Below, piece by piece: positions 48,111 to 59,111 of a DNA stretch of 64,000 nucleotides. Below the pieces are notes generated by a model. It was not told the origin of the DNA. It saw nothing but the letters and a program-made list of their open reading frames with translations, and made no database searches. How positions within the stretch are numbered: position 1 is the first letter of the stretch; every line of letters begins with the position of its first letter. The stretch spans positions 9,362,001 to 9,426,000 of the forward strand of contig NC_060060.1 of the NCBI RefSeq assembly GCF_020283565.1, read 5' to 3'. Source of the stretch: Trifolium pratense (taxonomy: Eukaryota; Streptophyta; Magnoliopsida; Fabales; Fabaceae). The position numbers and the translations under genes are program-made.

Positions 48111-48199
48111 TACACATATCAAAAAAAGTTAATAAATTTTGCTGGTAAATTATTTGGTATCAAATTTGTCTATGGGGGTACCGTTACCCACAATGTATG

Positions 48200-48900
48200 T
48201 TGGGTAATGGAGTTTGATTTACGGGTGCGGTTAACTTGAAGCTTGACGTTTTACGTTTATCAAAATGGACCAATGATTTTAACTCTTGTAATCGAAATCG
48301 AAAACTAACTCATGCTCAGATTTGGATTCGACTTACGGAATTACCGCAAGAGTAGTGGCAACAAGTGCTTTGTTTGGAATTGCGAGTGCAATTGGTACCC
48401 CCCCCCCCCCCCCCCCCCCGCCTTAGATTATGCGACGTTGAGTGGGACTTTTGGTCATTTTGCGTGCATTTTGGTTGATATGGACCTGTCGAAACAGTTG
48501 TTTGATGAGATATTGGATGAACATGATAGTTATGCGGTCAACCTGGCAGTTGTCTATGAACGTTTACCGGATTTTTGCCATCATTGCCATGTTATTGGTC
48601 ATCACATCGCGACTTGCAAATGGTTACATTCGCCGCGAATTGATAACAAGGAAGTGAATGAAAAGAAGTTGCAACCGGAGATATTTCATAAAATTATTAA
48701 AAAAGAGTATGCTGCCAAAGTAGCTCATAATTCTAAACAACGGATACCAATATCCGCACTAGAAGGGGATAAAAAACCTCAGGATAATGATAAATCTTTC
48801 ACGACTGTTGTCTCCAAAAATCAAGAGAATTGGAATAAGAAATTAGCTCACAACGCGGGGCAGCCATATAACACACCCGCTCACGAGGTGCACCATCCCA
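48200..48900 (+). pseudogene. LINE ORF1 (DUF4283/zinc-knuckle) fragment
   Basis: The coding remnant includes a WIRL-like stretch near 48320, then DLSKQLFDEIL and the CX2CX4HX4C zinc knuckle FCHHCHVIGHHIATCKW at about 48568-48620. Gag-like RNA-binding proteins of plant LINEs have this layout. Frames are broken and there is no start; a C22 run lies inside at 48398-48419. Confidence 0.75.
48398..48419. repeat. poly-C run, C22
   Basis: 22 consecutive C within the LINE ORF1 remnant. The paralogous site at 62461-62474 has 14 C. Confidence 0.95.
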
Positions 48901-49350
48901 TTCAACAATTTTTTTTTTTAAAAAAAAATTCTTTTTAACTTCTATCCTTATTTTAATAACTTCGATCTTAATAACATCTCGCCTCAAAAAAAAAAATAAC
49001 GTCTATACTTTTTTGTTTTCATAAAACCATTCATGTTTTTTAACATGTTTTTGTATTCATAAAATTGGATCACACAGGCGAGAACGTGCCCGTCTGAATG
49101 CTAGTTTATATAACTTTAGAATTTTTTAAATGTGAAGAATTAGATATGAACTTTTAAAATTTCAAAATATAACTATAAATGTAAAGAAAATTTTGACATA
49201 AAAATTAAATTGAGTTTATTTTTTCGAAGAACTTTTTTTTTTACAGGTTTTTCAAAGAACTTTTTACAATGTTCTAAACATATCTACGAAATAATTATTT
49301 AAAAATATGCATTAGTTTAACAATAAGAACAAGAACCAAAACATTGCACT

Positions 49351-49489
49351 TTTTTTTCTTTTTGGTCAAGTAGCTTAGTGGCTAGAAATTCCACCCATAA
49401 GGTGGATACGTGGATGATTGAGATTCGAACTCCGACCCCCTTACATATGTAATGTAATGTCCTGCTAATTGAGCTAATTTCATGAGACT
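49351..49489 (-). mobile_element. SINE
   Basis: Read on the minus strand: head TTAGCTCAATTAGCAGG, B box GAGTTCGAATC, tail CTACTTGACCAAAAAG then A-rich. Similar flanks ACATTGCACTTTTTTT (49341) and ACATGCCAATTTTTTT (49490) look like a worn target duplication. Confidence 0.7.
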
Positions 49490-49788
49490 ACATGCCAATT
49501 TTTTTTAGCGAGACAACAAAAAATAAAATTTGATAATTACAAAGACAAAAATATATATATTTAACCCTAATATTTTTTTAAAAATAAACAAATACAGTGT
49601 AAAAGTTGGTAGTAATTATTACAAAAAAAAAAAAAAAATAAATCAAACGGCCCATTAAGTGAAGGGTTTAAATATGTGTGTGCTTTTCAATTTAACGCTA
49701 ATTTGTGATTTGTTATGTGAAAAGAAATTTGTGTGTGAAAAGAAAATAAAAACTCATTCTTTCTTTCTTCTTCAAGAAACGAATGAAA

Positions 49789-49804
49789 CAAAAACGCAAA
49801 CATT
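49789..49804. repeat. LINE target-site duplication, left
   Basis: CAAAAACGCAAACATT, identical to 50297-50312. Confidence 0.9.
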
Positions 49805-50296
49805 ATGTTTGAGATTATTGACACAACTTGTTGTTGCTTCTGCAGTGCTGATGAAACTCAGCAGCACCTTATGTTTGATTGTAATGAAACAAGAGATATT
49901 TGGAGGAAAGTCCTTGAATGGATTCAGATTGCTCATTATCCACTGGGCTGGTGTCAAGAAGTGGAGTGGATTATGAAACAGACTAAAGGTAAAGGAGGTC
50001 GTGCAAAGATCCTAAAATTGGCCTTCACTGAATGTGTCTATGAGGTTTGGAGGTATCGAAATGATATTAGTTTTGGTAATGCTGTACAGAACAATCATAC
50101 TGATGAGAAAATTATTGATACTATTGTCTATAGGGGTTGGACCAATAGAAAATTAAGGACATGCCTAGCTAAACTCATGATGTAAATAGTCCTTTTCTTT
50201 AGTTGTTTCTTTTGTCGTTTTTGATCCTGTGGGCTGGATCCTTGCGATCGCCTTGTACCTTTGGTTTTTGAATTAATCAAAGTTTTCTTTTTGATT
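49805..50296 (+). mobile_element. 5'-truncated LINE insertion
   Basis: 492 bp holding the end of a LINE ORF2: codons 49805-50185 (CCCFCSADETQQHLMF zinc-binding part, VYRGWTNRK near the C-terminus, stop at 50183-50185), then a 3' UTR of about 110 bp. Flanked by a 16-bp duplication. The paralogous module near 63660 reads straight through without it. Confidence 0.88.
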
Positions 50297-50312
50297 CAAA
50301 AACGCAAACATT
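50297..50312. repeat. LINE target-site duplication, right
   Basis: CAAAAACGCAAACATT, identical to 49789-49804. Confidence 0.9.
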
Positions 50313-50744
50313 GTGGATCGAATTCGACACATCCATTCTTTCTTCTTCAAGAATCGAATGAAACAGAAACCTGTGTGCGTGGATGTTCGGTGGTTTGCTT
50401 AATCAACTTTATTATTTGCGACATCAACGAACAACATTCAATTTCCTGCTTGAAAAAAGGTACAAACTTTACCCATTTTTTCGCATTCTTGATCATTCAA
50501 GAAAATTCAATCTTCTGCTTTAGAAAAACAAAAGAACCTTAATTGTGCAAAAGGTGTTCTGTTTTGTCCCAAAAAACCTTAAAAGACAGTTTTTTGTTTT
50601 GAATTTTCATTCTAACATATTTGCCCCAATTGAGACATGTTGGGAACGATGGTGGGTTTCCTGGAACCCTAAATTTTCATTTTGTGAAGGAATTTGTTTT
50701 CATTATCTGAAAAGGGGTGGAGTATATTGCCCTACTAACCCTAA

Positions 50745-51375
50745 ATTTGACCGTTAGAATCGATAAATATACTTTGTTTTATAAATTTTGTATGGATGGA
50801 TCATAGATGCCTTAATGACCCAAGTCCCAGAATGTGAAATCTAGTTGTTGCCTATTTGACCGTTGGAATCGATGAATATATATACTTTATTAGATATATT
50901 TTGTAATGGATGGATCAGAGATGCCTCAATGACCCTAGTCCCTGAATATGAAATCTAGTTGTTGCCTATTTGACTGTTGGAATCGATGAATATATATACT
51001 TTGTTGTATAAATTTTGTAATGGATGGATCATAGATGCCTCAATGACCCTAGTCCCTGATTGTGAAATCTAGTTGTTGCCTATTTGACCATTGGAATCGA
51101 TGAATATATATACTCTGTTGTATAAATTTTGTAATGGATGGATCATAGATGCCTCAATGACCCTAGTCCCTGATTGTGAAAGCTAGTCGCTGCCTATTTG
51201 ACCGTTGGAATCGATGAATATATATACTTTGTTGTATAAATTTTGTAATGGATGGATCATAGATGCCTCAATGACCCTAGTCCCTGAATGTGAAATCTAG
51301 TTGTTGCCTATTTGACCGTTGGAATCGATGAATATATATACTTTGTTGGATAAATTTTGTAATGGATGGATCATA
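50745..51375 (+). repeat. 114-bp tandem array, block 1
   Basis: The motif GGAATCGATGAATATA recurs at 50865, 50979, 51093, 51207 and 51321, exactly 114 bp apart, with a variant unit at 50755. Each unit also holds TGGATGGATCATAGATGCC and TGACCCTAGTCCCTGA. Confidence 0.95.
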
Positions 51376-51489
51376 GTTGCTTTGAAACTATGGGGCATCC
51401 TATTTTCATGATAAACTGCACCACATAATTGATAACTTTTGCTTTTGTTTTGGCACAACTCGTGTAGTTTGCATAATATTGATTTTCAG

Positions 51490-51601
51490 CTTGAAGGCAA
51501 TTGAAAAAGCCATAGTTAACTCTGATGTTGGTATGACTCCAAATAATGATGGAGAAGTGATACTGTTGAGTATCCCTCAGTTGACATCTGACTGACGGAA
51601 G
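51490..51601 (+). pseudogene. plastid ribosome recycling factor exon fragment
   Basis: Between a CAG acceptor and a GTAATT donor, the sequence translates as [20 protein letters not shown] then [14 protein letters not shown], a TGA stop (51593-51595), RK. It matches the middle of ribosome recycling factor, which frees ribosomes after termination. The stop replaces an Arg codon. Isolated exon, not a gene. Confidence 0.85.
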
Positions 51602-51639
51602 GTAATTCCAACTTCCATGGATAAGTTGGAGCATATATA

Positions 51640-51865
51640 TAAACTATCTGAAGTCCTTTTAATGATTTATTGAAGATATCGAACAACTGATCCTTGGAGC
51701 TCACAAAAGAAGTCTTGATGATGTCTGAGAGGATCTTTTTCTCTAATGAAATGACAGTCAACTTCTATGCATTTAGTCGTTATTTTGAAAGAAGATACAA
51801 CACTAAATGTTTATTACACACAAGCTCTATGAGTGAGAGAACCAATTCTGTCAACTAGGATCTAA
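51640..51865 (-). pseudogene. Ty1-copia RNase H end fragment
   Basis: On the minus strand: EKKILSDIIKTSFVSSKDQL then FDIFNKSLKG, the conserved C-terminal tail of copia polyproteins (usual form DQLADIFTKSL). It lies just downstream of a ribosome recycling factor exon. A near copy is at 59478-59690. Confidence 0.75.
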
Positions 51866-52638
51866 GAGTGAGAGATAAATAGTAGAATTTTCAGTATGAG
51901 CTACAGGGGCCAAGAAAATGCCTATTAGGCTACCTTGAACTGAAGGTATTCCTTATATTAACTGGAAGAAAATAGATGATATCCCCTTAAACTCGGTCTT
52001 CTGTCTTCGTTATGTTGGTGGTTTTATTCCGAAACCTATGAAAGGAATAACAATGTTTTTAAGTGTACCAATCTAACATACAATAGAACAATTAAGGTTT
52101 TCTCTGCCACCCTTGTATCAATGAGATTTGGTAGTGACCGTAAAGTAGTATGTGCAGTTGTGCACCTCACGTGCCTTATAACAATGGACTGAAAACTTTT
52201 TGCATGTAAGCGATGTGAGCGCATGAACCAAGATTTGGTGATGGCACACAGAGGTGAGTTGTGTTTGCAGCTTTTGAGATGATTTTTTTTTTTTTGGGGG
52301 TGTATCAATTAAGTGAGCAGTCAAGTACTGACAATGGACCAGTGTGCTCACAACGGCTGAAACCGTAGACTGGAACTATGTCAGATGAAAAAATTGAGGT
52401 AGGTATCAACTAGAGAGCTTATTGACCCCGCATGTAAAATTTTGATTTCCGCCCCCCCGCCCTCTCACATTATGTAATAATTGAAGGATCTAATTTATGT
52501 AAAGAGTGTTTTTTTTCCTTCTTTTTCAATGTAAATCATATAGCTTTACATGCCATATGCTTCTAGAATATATAATTTTGGCTTAAATTGCAGTTTTTGT
52601 TACTATCTTTTGAATGGGCATGTTCACTTCTTTTATAG
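51866..52638. other. unassigned sequence
   Basis: No gene recognised. May be remaining copia-derived sequence between two host exon fragments. Confidence 0.4.
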
Positions 52639-52695
52639 GTGGCGTTGAGGAACATACGAAGAGATGCTTTGAAAGCTTATGAAAAACTTGAAAAG
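52639..52695 (+). pseudogene. ribosome recycling factor exon fragment
   Basis: 19 codons, VALRNIRRDALKAYEKLEK, between a TATAG acceptor and a GTTTAT donor: a known highly conserved stretch of the factor. Confidence 0.88.
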
Positions 52696-52799
52696 GTTTA
52701 TTTCCTTGAATTGCTTATCTTTCTTTCTTAACTCCCTTCAGTAATTTCTTCCTTGTCTGCCATTCTACCTTTTCTCATGGTAATTGTGCTGTTTTGTAG

Positions 52800-52857
52800 A
52801 AGCTGACAGATGATTACATAAAGAAAGGTTGATGCTATCTACAAACAGAAAGAAAAG
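52800..52857 (+). pseudogene. ribosome recycling factor last exon fragment
   Basis: Encodes KLTDDYIKK, then after one extra G, DAIYKQKEK, the C-terminal helix of the factor. The extra base shifts the frame. The small stretch normally between this and the 52639 exon is missing. Confidence 0.82.
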
Positions 52858-53524
52858 GTATTATATATTTCTACTTGTTTAGTTTATCTAGAGCTTAGGC
52901 AGATTGTAGATTAATGAGATGCTTAAACACAGATTACACTCTCAAAGTCATTTTTCAAATGAGATTGTAGATTAAAGAAAAAAAAAAGAAGTTTCTCAGT
53001 TAAAACGAGTTAATAGTTTGTCACTTACAAAAGTAGTTTTTATGACATTTAGAGAAGTTAAATGAGTGCTTAAAGCACTGTGCTTTTGACTTGATTGTGT
53101 TCAATATTAATAACTTAATGAAGATTTGAATGAATAGGCAAATTGGTCAAAATAATCGAATTGGCAAATACATTCATGAAATTATAACACATCAGTCAAA
53201 AAGGTTCATCCCTTAACTACTGCCATTAGGGGCTATAATGTGGGGGTGGTAAAATGAATATGTTGTTTTCCACATGGATTTTAATTTCGTATAGTCTCTA
53301 ATTTTAAGGCTTCTAAGGTCGATCTACACACTTAATTATATATATGGTCTATATTTCCTTCACTAAAATTCTAAGAACTCAGATGAATTTTAGGGGTGTT
53401 GTAGTTCCATTGAGAGTAGAGACTATGGGTTAGAAAGGTCAATCTTCTGCAGTCTACACACGCAGCAATGCCTAAGGCCTTAAGGCATGCCTTAAACAGA
53501 TACCAAACATCTAACAAATAACAC
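52858..53524. other. unassigned, includes dispersed repeat 53279-53510
   Basis: AT-rich; the only structured part is the repeat shared with 45180-45320 and 47945-48030. Confidence 0.5.
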
Positions 53525-54225
53525 ACATGTGAAATCTAGTTGTTGCCTATTTGACCGTTGGAATCGATGAATATATATACTTTGTTGTATAAATTTTGTA
53601 ATGGATGGATCATAGATGCCTCAATGACCCTAGTCCCTGAATGTGAAATCTAGTTGTTGCTTATTTGGAATCGATGAATATATATACTTTGTTGAATAAA
53701 TTTTGTAACGGATGGATCATAGATGCCTCAATGACCCTAGTCCCTGAATGTGAAATCTAGTTGTTGCTTATTTGACCATTGGAATCGATGAATATATATA
53801 TACTCTGTTATATAAATTTTGTAACGGATGGATCATAGTTGCCTCAATGACCCGAGTCCCTGAATGTGAAATCTACTTGTTGCCTATTTGACCGTTGGAA
53901 TCGATGAATATATATACTTTGTTATATAAATTTTGTAATGGATGGATCATAGATGCCTTAATGACCCTAGTCCCTGAATTTGAAATCTAGTTGTTGCCTA
54001 TTTGACCGTTGGAATCAATGAATATACATACTTTGTTATATAAATTTTGTAACGGATGGATCATAGATGCCTCAATGACCCTAGTCCCTGATTGTGAAAT
54101 CTAGTTGTTGCCTATTTGACCGTTGGAATCGATGAATATATATACTTTGTTATATAAATTTTGTAACGGATGGATCATAGATGGCTCAATGACCCTAGTC
54201 CCTGAATGTGAAATCTAGTTGTTGC
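53525..54225 (+). repeat. 114-bp tandem array, block 2
   Basis: Same unit as 50745-51375; the motif falls at 53560, 53667, 53781, 53897, 54011 and 54125. One unit lacks GACCGTT (107 bp) and one is 116 bp. Confidence 0.95.
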
Positions 54226-54395
54226 CTTAATTGCTACTCAAGCAATTGTCTCTATCGGTGTCCGCTTTTCTATTAAAAAAAACTTTGAATTTTTATTCAT
54301 AATAATGCATGAATGGGTATATATTTTGCTTTGATGACCCTTAGTCACTAAATTCGATTCTGCAACTGCAATTAGAAGTGATTTTGCATTATGTT
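54219..54395 (+). repeat. ~170-bp dispersed repeat, copy 1
   Basis: Contains TTGCTACTCAAGCAATTG, TCGGTGTCCGCTTTTCTATT and TTTTATTCATAATAATGCAT. Recurs at 55030, 57420 and 58180. Confidence 0.88.
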
Positions 54396-55029
54396 CAACA
54401 TTCAATCTTCTGCATCATAAAAAAAAAAACAAAAGAACATTAATTGAGCAAATGTGTTCTTTTTGTCCCATGACCCTTTTGTTTGTTTGGCACCAATTTT
54501 TGAAAGATATTAACTTTTTGTGTTGGTATGGTAAATTTTGGAACTTTCATTTCAATATATTTGCATTCATGAATTCATGAATCATATATGATGAGATATC
54601 ATATATGATGAGATAGCCATTTTTTCATTTTTTATTTTGTCAAGAACATTCAATCTTCTGCTTGAAAAAGAGGTACAACTTTACCCATTTTTCTGGTTCT
54701 TGATCATTGAAGAACATTCAATCTTCTGCTTGAGAAAAACAAAAAGAACCTTAATTGTGCAAAAAGTGTTCTGTCCCAAGATTATGTTTGGTACCAATAT
54801 TTTAAACAAACAGTTTTTTTTGTTTGTTATGATAAAGTAGTTGCACAGGTTTTTGGAATTTTCATTCCAACATATTTGCTCCATCTGCATTATAATCAAT
54901 ACCTGTTGGGAACGATGATGAGCTTCGATAAAAACTTTTAATCTTCTGCTTCGATAAAAAGTGATTGGATGTCTTGATGCCAAAAAATGCTGGATAAATT
55001 ACTTAATGACCCTAGTCTTTGAATGCGAA
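54396..55029. other. unassigned repeat-derived sequence
   Basis: Contains further copies of the TTCAATCTTCTGCTTGA segment seen in the 48-kb and 62-kb modules (54648, 54716). No gene. Confidence 0.5.
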
Positions 55030-55175
55030 AGCTAGTTGTTGCCTTAATTGCTACTCAAGCAATTGTCTCTATTGGTGTCCGCTTTTCTATTAAAAAAAAT
55101 TATGAATTTTTATTCATAATAATGCATAAATGGGTATATAGTCTGCTTTGATGACCCTAAATTCAATTCTACAGG
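55030..55175 (+). repeat. ~170-bp dispersed repeat, copy 2
   Basis: Same blocks and order as 54219-54395. Confidence 0.88.
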
Positions 55176-55470
55176 TGCCTATAGCAAATGCCATCTTTTT
55201 CTGTGGTGATGAGTTGAAAGGACCGGTAATCCAGTAATTGAGAAGCTATCTGATTTACAGAAACTATCTGAAATTGTTGTGTCCAAATTCGGTTCTTCCA
55301 TCAATGCTTGGGTTATTGAAGCTTCTGTTTTCAATGACCTTTCGCTGTCTACAAAGATTTCATATCATCTGTGAATCAATATGGTGAGCCAGGATCATAC
55401 AATCCAATTGGATTCCCGGCATCTATATCAACGGCCTCACTTCTATCTAATTGCATTGAAGAAGTATGAA
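55165..55470 (+). pseudogene. fragment of unidentified conserved protein
   Basis: Starts after a CAG-like acceptor. Reads VPIANAIFFCGDELKGP, then after small gaps VIEKLSDLQKLSEIVVSKFG, SSINAWVIEASVFN and VNQYGEPGSYNPIGFPAS. The composition and lack of bias show real protein ancestry, but I cannot name the family with confidence. Frameshifts and stops break it. Confidence 0.6.
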
Positions 55471-55775
55471 CTGTTTCTTCCCTTTCTTATTATATGGACA
55501 CATAGGCACTGTATTGTTTGCAACCTTTGTTTATTCCTGTCTGCTATTGATCATTTTGTCTAACATAAGTCACAGCTCAAACATATCTCAATCCTACATG
55601 CCATGTGTGCAGGGTTCATAGAACTTAAATCCTAATCTTGACCCTTATTAACATAATCTGACCTTAGTAAAAGTATGTGGCCTAACTATTTTGATAGGAA
55701 AATGTTAGTTATTAGTAGTAAATTAGTGGATATGTTAGTCACGCAAGCCGCTCGAGCTATCAAGTATGTCTTCTT

Positions 55776-55850
55776 TGGTTACTCTTGTGTCCAAAAATGA
55801 TATCGGTGTTACTCTCGTGTCCAAAAGGGATATTGGTGTTACTCTTCTTC
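55776..55850. repeat. 30-bp short tandem repeat
   Basis: GTTACTCT(T/C)GTGTCCAAAA followed by GATAT(C/T)GGT occurs twice, with a third partial copy. Confidence 0.8.
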
Positions 55851-56282
55851 TACACACCACTTCTACAAATCTACAAATGTTACATTCTTTGAGGACATAC
55901 CATACCCACAACCCGGAAGGGTCCCAATAGAACCGGGAGGAAAAACCACAATGGGATGAAAAACGGCGGCTCAAATGGATGGCTATAGTGTGGCGTGCGA
56001 TAAACACGCGCCGGAAAATTTTGGCTATATTATGTGAGGAGAATGTACATGGCCTCCAAATCGATGGCAAGAATAAGGGAAAGAGTTAACTAAGAAAAGA
56101 AAGTTAAGTCAATATAATCAATACAAATTCACACACTGTCCTCCTAATGGACACTAATCAAGAGGTATATGATTCTTATCTCAGTTTCTTATGTTTTGAT
56201 TTCATGAGTGGATGTATCAATTTTCCTAGTTTGTATATATTTTTCTTCATAATAATTGTTTGAGTTTCAATTTATTAAATAA

Positions 56283-57075
56283 ATGGAGATTGCAGTTGCT
56301 ACTGTAATTGGAACTCTAGTGGCATTTCTTTTAGTTCCTATGAGATCTCTTGGTCCTGACAACTGGAGAATAGCAGCAGCACTAATGGGAAGCTATATTG
56401 GTCGACAGTCGCATGGTTTGTTCGCATCAGTTTTAGCTGCAGGAGTGGCCACAGGTAATGTTATCTGTGCTGTTTATTTTATGGTGTTGCTTGCATTGGC
56501 TTCTAAAATACCTGCAGAGACCGCACCACCAACCACTGATAATGCAATGCATATGAAGTCAGAAAATGAGGGTAACATTCCACTGTTACAGACAGCTACT
56601 ACAGTAGCTACATCATTTTTAATATGTTGAGCTGCTACATACTTCATAGAACAATATGGTATAACAAGGAGGAACTCTTCCAGGAGTAACTGCAATCATA
56701 CTGATTAGTCCCCTTATACCTGCTGGTCATACTGTTGCCTTGGTTTTGATGCAGGTATTTTTAGTGGTGGTTGGAGCTAGTGGAAGTATATTGAATTTGA
56801 TCAAAACAGCCCCAAGTATATTCATATTTGCATTAGTTCAAGTAACTATTCATCTTATTGTTCTTGGATTAGGCAAGTTATTTAAGCTTGATTTGAAGCT
56901 ATTACTTTTAGCATCAAATGCTAATATTGGAGGCCCTACAACAGCTTGTGGAATGGCTAAGGCTAAAGGCTGGGAATCTTTAGTTGTTCCTGGAATTCTT
57001 ACAGGTATTTTTGGTGTTTCAATTGCAACTTTTTTAGGTATAGGTTTTCGAGTAATGGTTCAAAAACACTTGTAG
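56283..57075 (+). pseudogene. DUF819 membrane protein fragment
   Basis: Two frames match one plant DUF819 protein. 56283-56630 encodes IGTLVAFLLVPMRSLGPDNW, ASVLAAGVATGN and LALASKIPAETAP; 56740-57075 encodes [33 protein letters not shown] and the C-terminus [14 protein letters not shown]. Both contain several hydrophobic membrane segments. A stop at 56628-56630 and a frameshift before 56740 break it; the N-terminal part is missing, and residues are lost after SYIG. Native proteins of this family are multi-pass and predicted for plastid envelopes; their role is poorly known. Confidence 0.85.
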
Positions 57076-57419
57076 AAATTATTGTTTCTAGTGTTTAGAT
57101 ATTTACTTCCAACTAATTGGAAGTTATGTTGTTAACACAGTTTTAATGTACAATTTGACCATATTTCACATGAAAAAAAATAATTATTAGATAAATCAAA
57201 CACATTTTTTTCAAGAACATTCAATCATTGTGTGACAGAATCTTTTTTCATTATCTGAAAAAGGGGTGAAGTATATTGCCCTAGTAACCCTAAACTTGAC
57301 CATTGGAATCGATGAATATATTATGTATTATATATTTTGTAACGGATGGATCATAGATGCCTCAATGAGTATAGAGTAAAATGTTGGATGAACTTAATTA
57401 CCCTAGTCCCTGAATGTGA
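57076..57419. other. unassigned repeat-derived sequence
   Basis: Contains a single diverged unit of the 114-bp repeat at about 57290-57370. Confidence 0.55.
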
Positions 57420-57605
57420 AAGCTAGTTGTTGCCTTAATTGCTACTCAAGTATTTGTCTCTATCGGTGTCCGCTTTTCTATTAAAAAAAATTTATGAATT
57501 TTTATTCATAATATTGCATGAATGGGTATATATTATGCTTTGATGATGACCCTTAGTTCCGAAACTCAATTCTGCAACTGCAATTAAAATTGATTTTGCA
57601 TTATG
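57420..57605 (+). repeat. ~170-bp dispersed repeat, copy 3
   Basis: Same blocks as 54219-54395, with small indels. Confidence 0.88.
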
Positions 57606-59013
57606 AACTTAATCACACTAGTTCCTAATGTTTTATAAAGTAAAAGTTGGATGGTGGCCTTTAAAGAAATTTGAATAATGAACTTTTATTCAAAATGTGT
57701 TTGGTCTCTATTGTCTTATTATGACCCTAATTGTGAAAATGTCACTGGGATGATTTTTCTTTTTCTTTTCATTATCTATATAGGGTGGTATGGTATACAT
57801 GAAGCCACTAACTCCAAATTCGATAATAAGATGGTTTTACTTTTTTCCATGATTTTTGTAAGGGATTGTCTTGTTGTTGCCTTAATGCAAAAGCTAGTTG
57901 TTGCCTTAAATGCAATTGTGCTTTGATGAAAAATATAAGGCACAAATGTAAGGTACAAATGTTTGCTATTGTGCTTTGATGACCCTAGTCCCTGTATTCA
58001 ATTCTGCAAAAATGCAATTAGAAGTGATTTTGAATTATGAACTTAATGTCCCTAATGTTTCGTAAGTTTTGTAACGGAATGTGAAAGTTGGAATCGATGA
58101 ATATACTTTGTCTTATGAATTTTGTAACGGATGGATCGTAAATGTTGGATGAACTTATTGACCCTAGTCCCTGAATATGAAAGCTAGTTGTTGCCTTAAT
58201 TGCTACTCATGCAATTGTCTCTATCGGTGTCCGCTTTTCTATTAAAAAAATTATGAATTTTTATTCATAATTATGCTTGAATGGATATATATATTCTGCT
58301 TTGATGACCCTTAGTCCCTAAATTCAATTCTGCAACTGCAACTAGAAGTGATTTTGCATTATGAACTTAATGACCCTTGTCCCCTAATGTTGACTGATGC
58401 CTTAATGTGAAAGATAATATTGTTACCTCAATGACTATAGAGTATCAGATGAATGAGATACTATGGAGTCGATGAATATACAATGTTTTATAAATTTTGT
58501 AATGGATGGACCATAGATGGCTCAATGACTATAGAGTAAAATGTTGGATGAACTTAATGACCCTTGTCCCTCAATGGAAAATGAATTATGAATTCTTTAT
58601 TCATAATGGAAAAGGTTGATGGAGGTTTTCAAAGGAAAGCAATTTTAATATAAAATTTTATTCAAAACGTGGATGGTGTCTACATGAGATCACTAACTCC
58701 AAATTCGATGGATATACTTTGTTCCTTGATGTTTGTAAGGGATTGTCTTGGTGGCTCAAAAATGTTGGATGATGCCTTAATGTGAAAGCTAGTTGTTGCC
58801 TAAATGCAATTTTAATATAAAATTTCATTCATAATATAAAGCATGAATTATTATCTATTGTGCTTTAATGACCCTAGTCCCTAAATGCAATTTTGCAACT
58901 ACAATATGAACTGATTTTGCAAATGCAAAAGGCATTGTGTCCCTGTGTTTGATTAGCCTACTGATAAGGGTTTCAAAGGCATTCTCTAAGGAAATGTTTT
59001 ATAAATGTTCTAG
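57606..59013. other. repeat-derived sequence incl. dispersed repeat copy 4
   Basis: Copy 4 of the ~170-bp repeat lies at 58180-58365. The rest is made of shuffled pieces of the same repeats (GACCCTAGTCCCT, GCTAGTTGTTGCC). No gene. Confidence 0.65.
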
Positions 59014-59111
59014 GTGGAATACTATGGATCACCAGTTGGTTTGAAGACCATTGCTCAAATAAGCACTCCTGATGCCAGTTCTCTTTTGGTACAGCCATAT
59101 GACAAATCAAG
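59014..59111 (+). pseudogene. ribosome recycling factor exon fragment (out of order)
   Basis: Between a TCTAG acceptor and a GTATG donor, it translates as [20 protein letters not shown] then [12 protein letters not shown]. In the native gene this exon directly precedes the one now at 51490-51601; its end phase (AG|) fits the C that starts that exon. Here it lies 7.4 kb downstream. Confidence 0.88.

Larger units (their letters stand above)
48111..50760 (+). repeat. segmental repeat module, copy 1
   Basis: Matches 62168-64000 in the same order and orientation: LINE ORF1 fragment with poly-C, SINE, a leader-like segment with AAATCAAACGGCCCATTAA, then a TTCAATTTCCTGCTTGAAAA segment. Copy 1 has an extra LINE insertion at 49805-50296 and unique sequence at about 48880-49320. 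Confidence 0.85.

Noticed and set aside
50745..54225. CRISPR array
   Set aside because: The 114-bp units are contiguous without spacers, and the DNA is clearly plant nuclear.
55735..56070. 111-codon minus-strand ORF as a gene
   Set aside because: Contains the 30-bp repeats and no known domain; lies among pseudogene fragments. Kept only as a low-interest finding.
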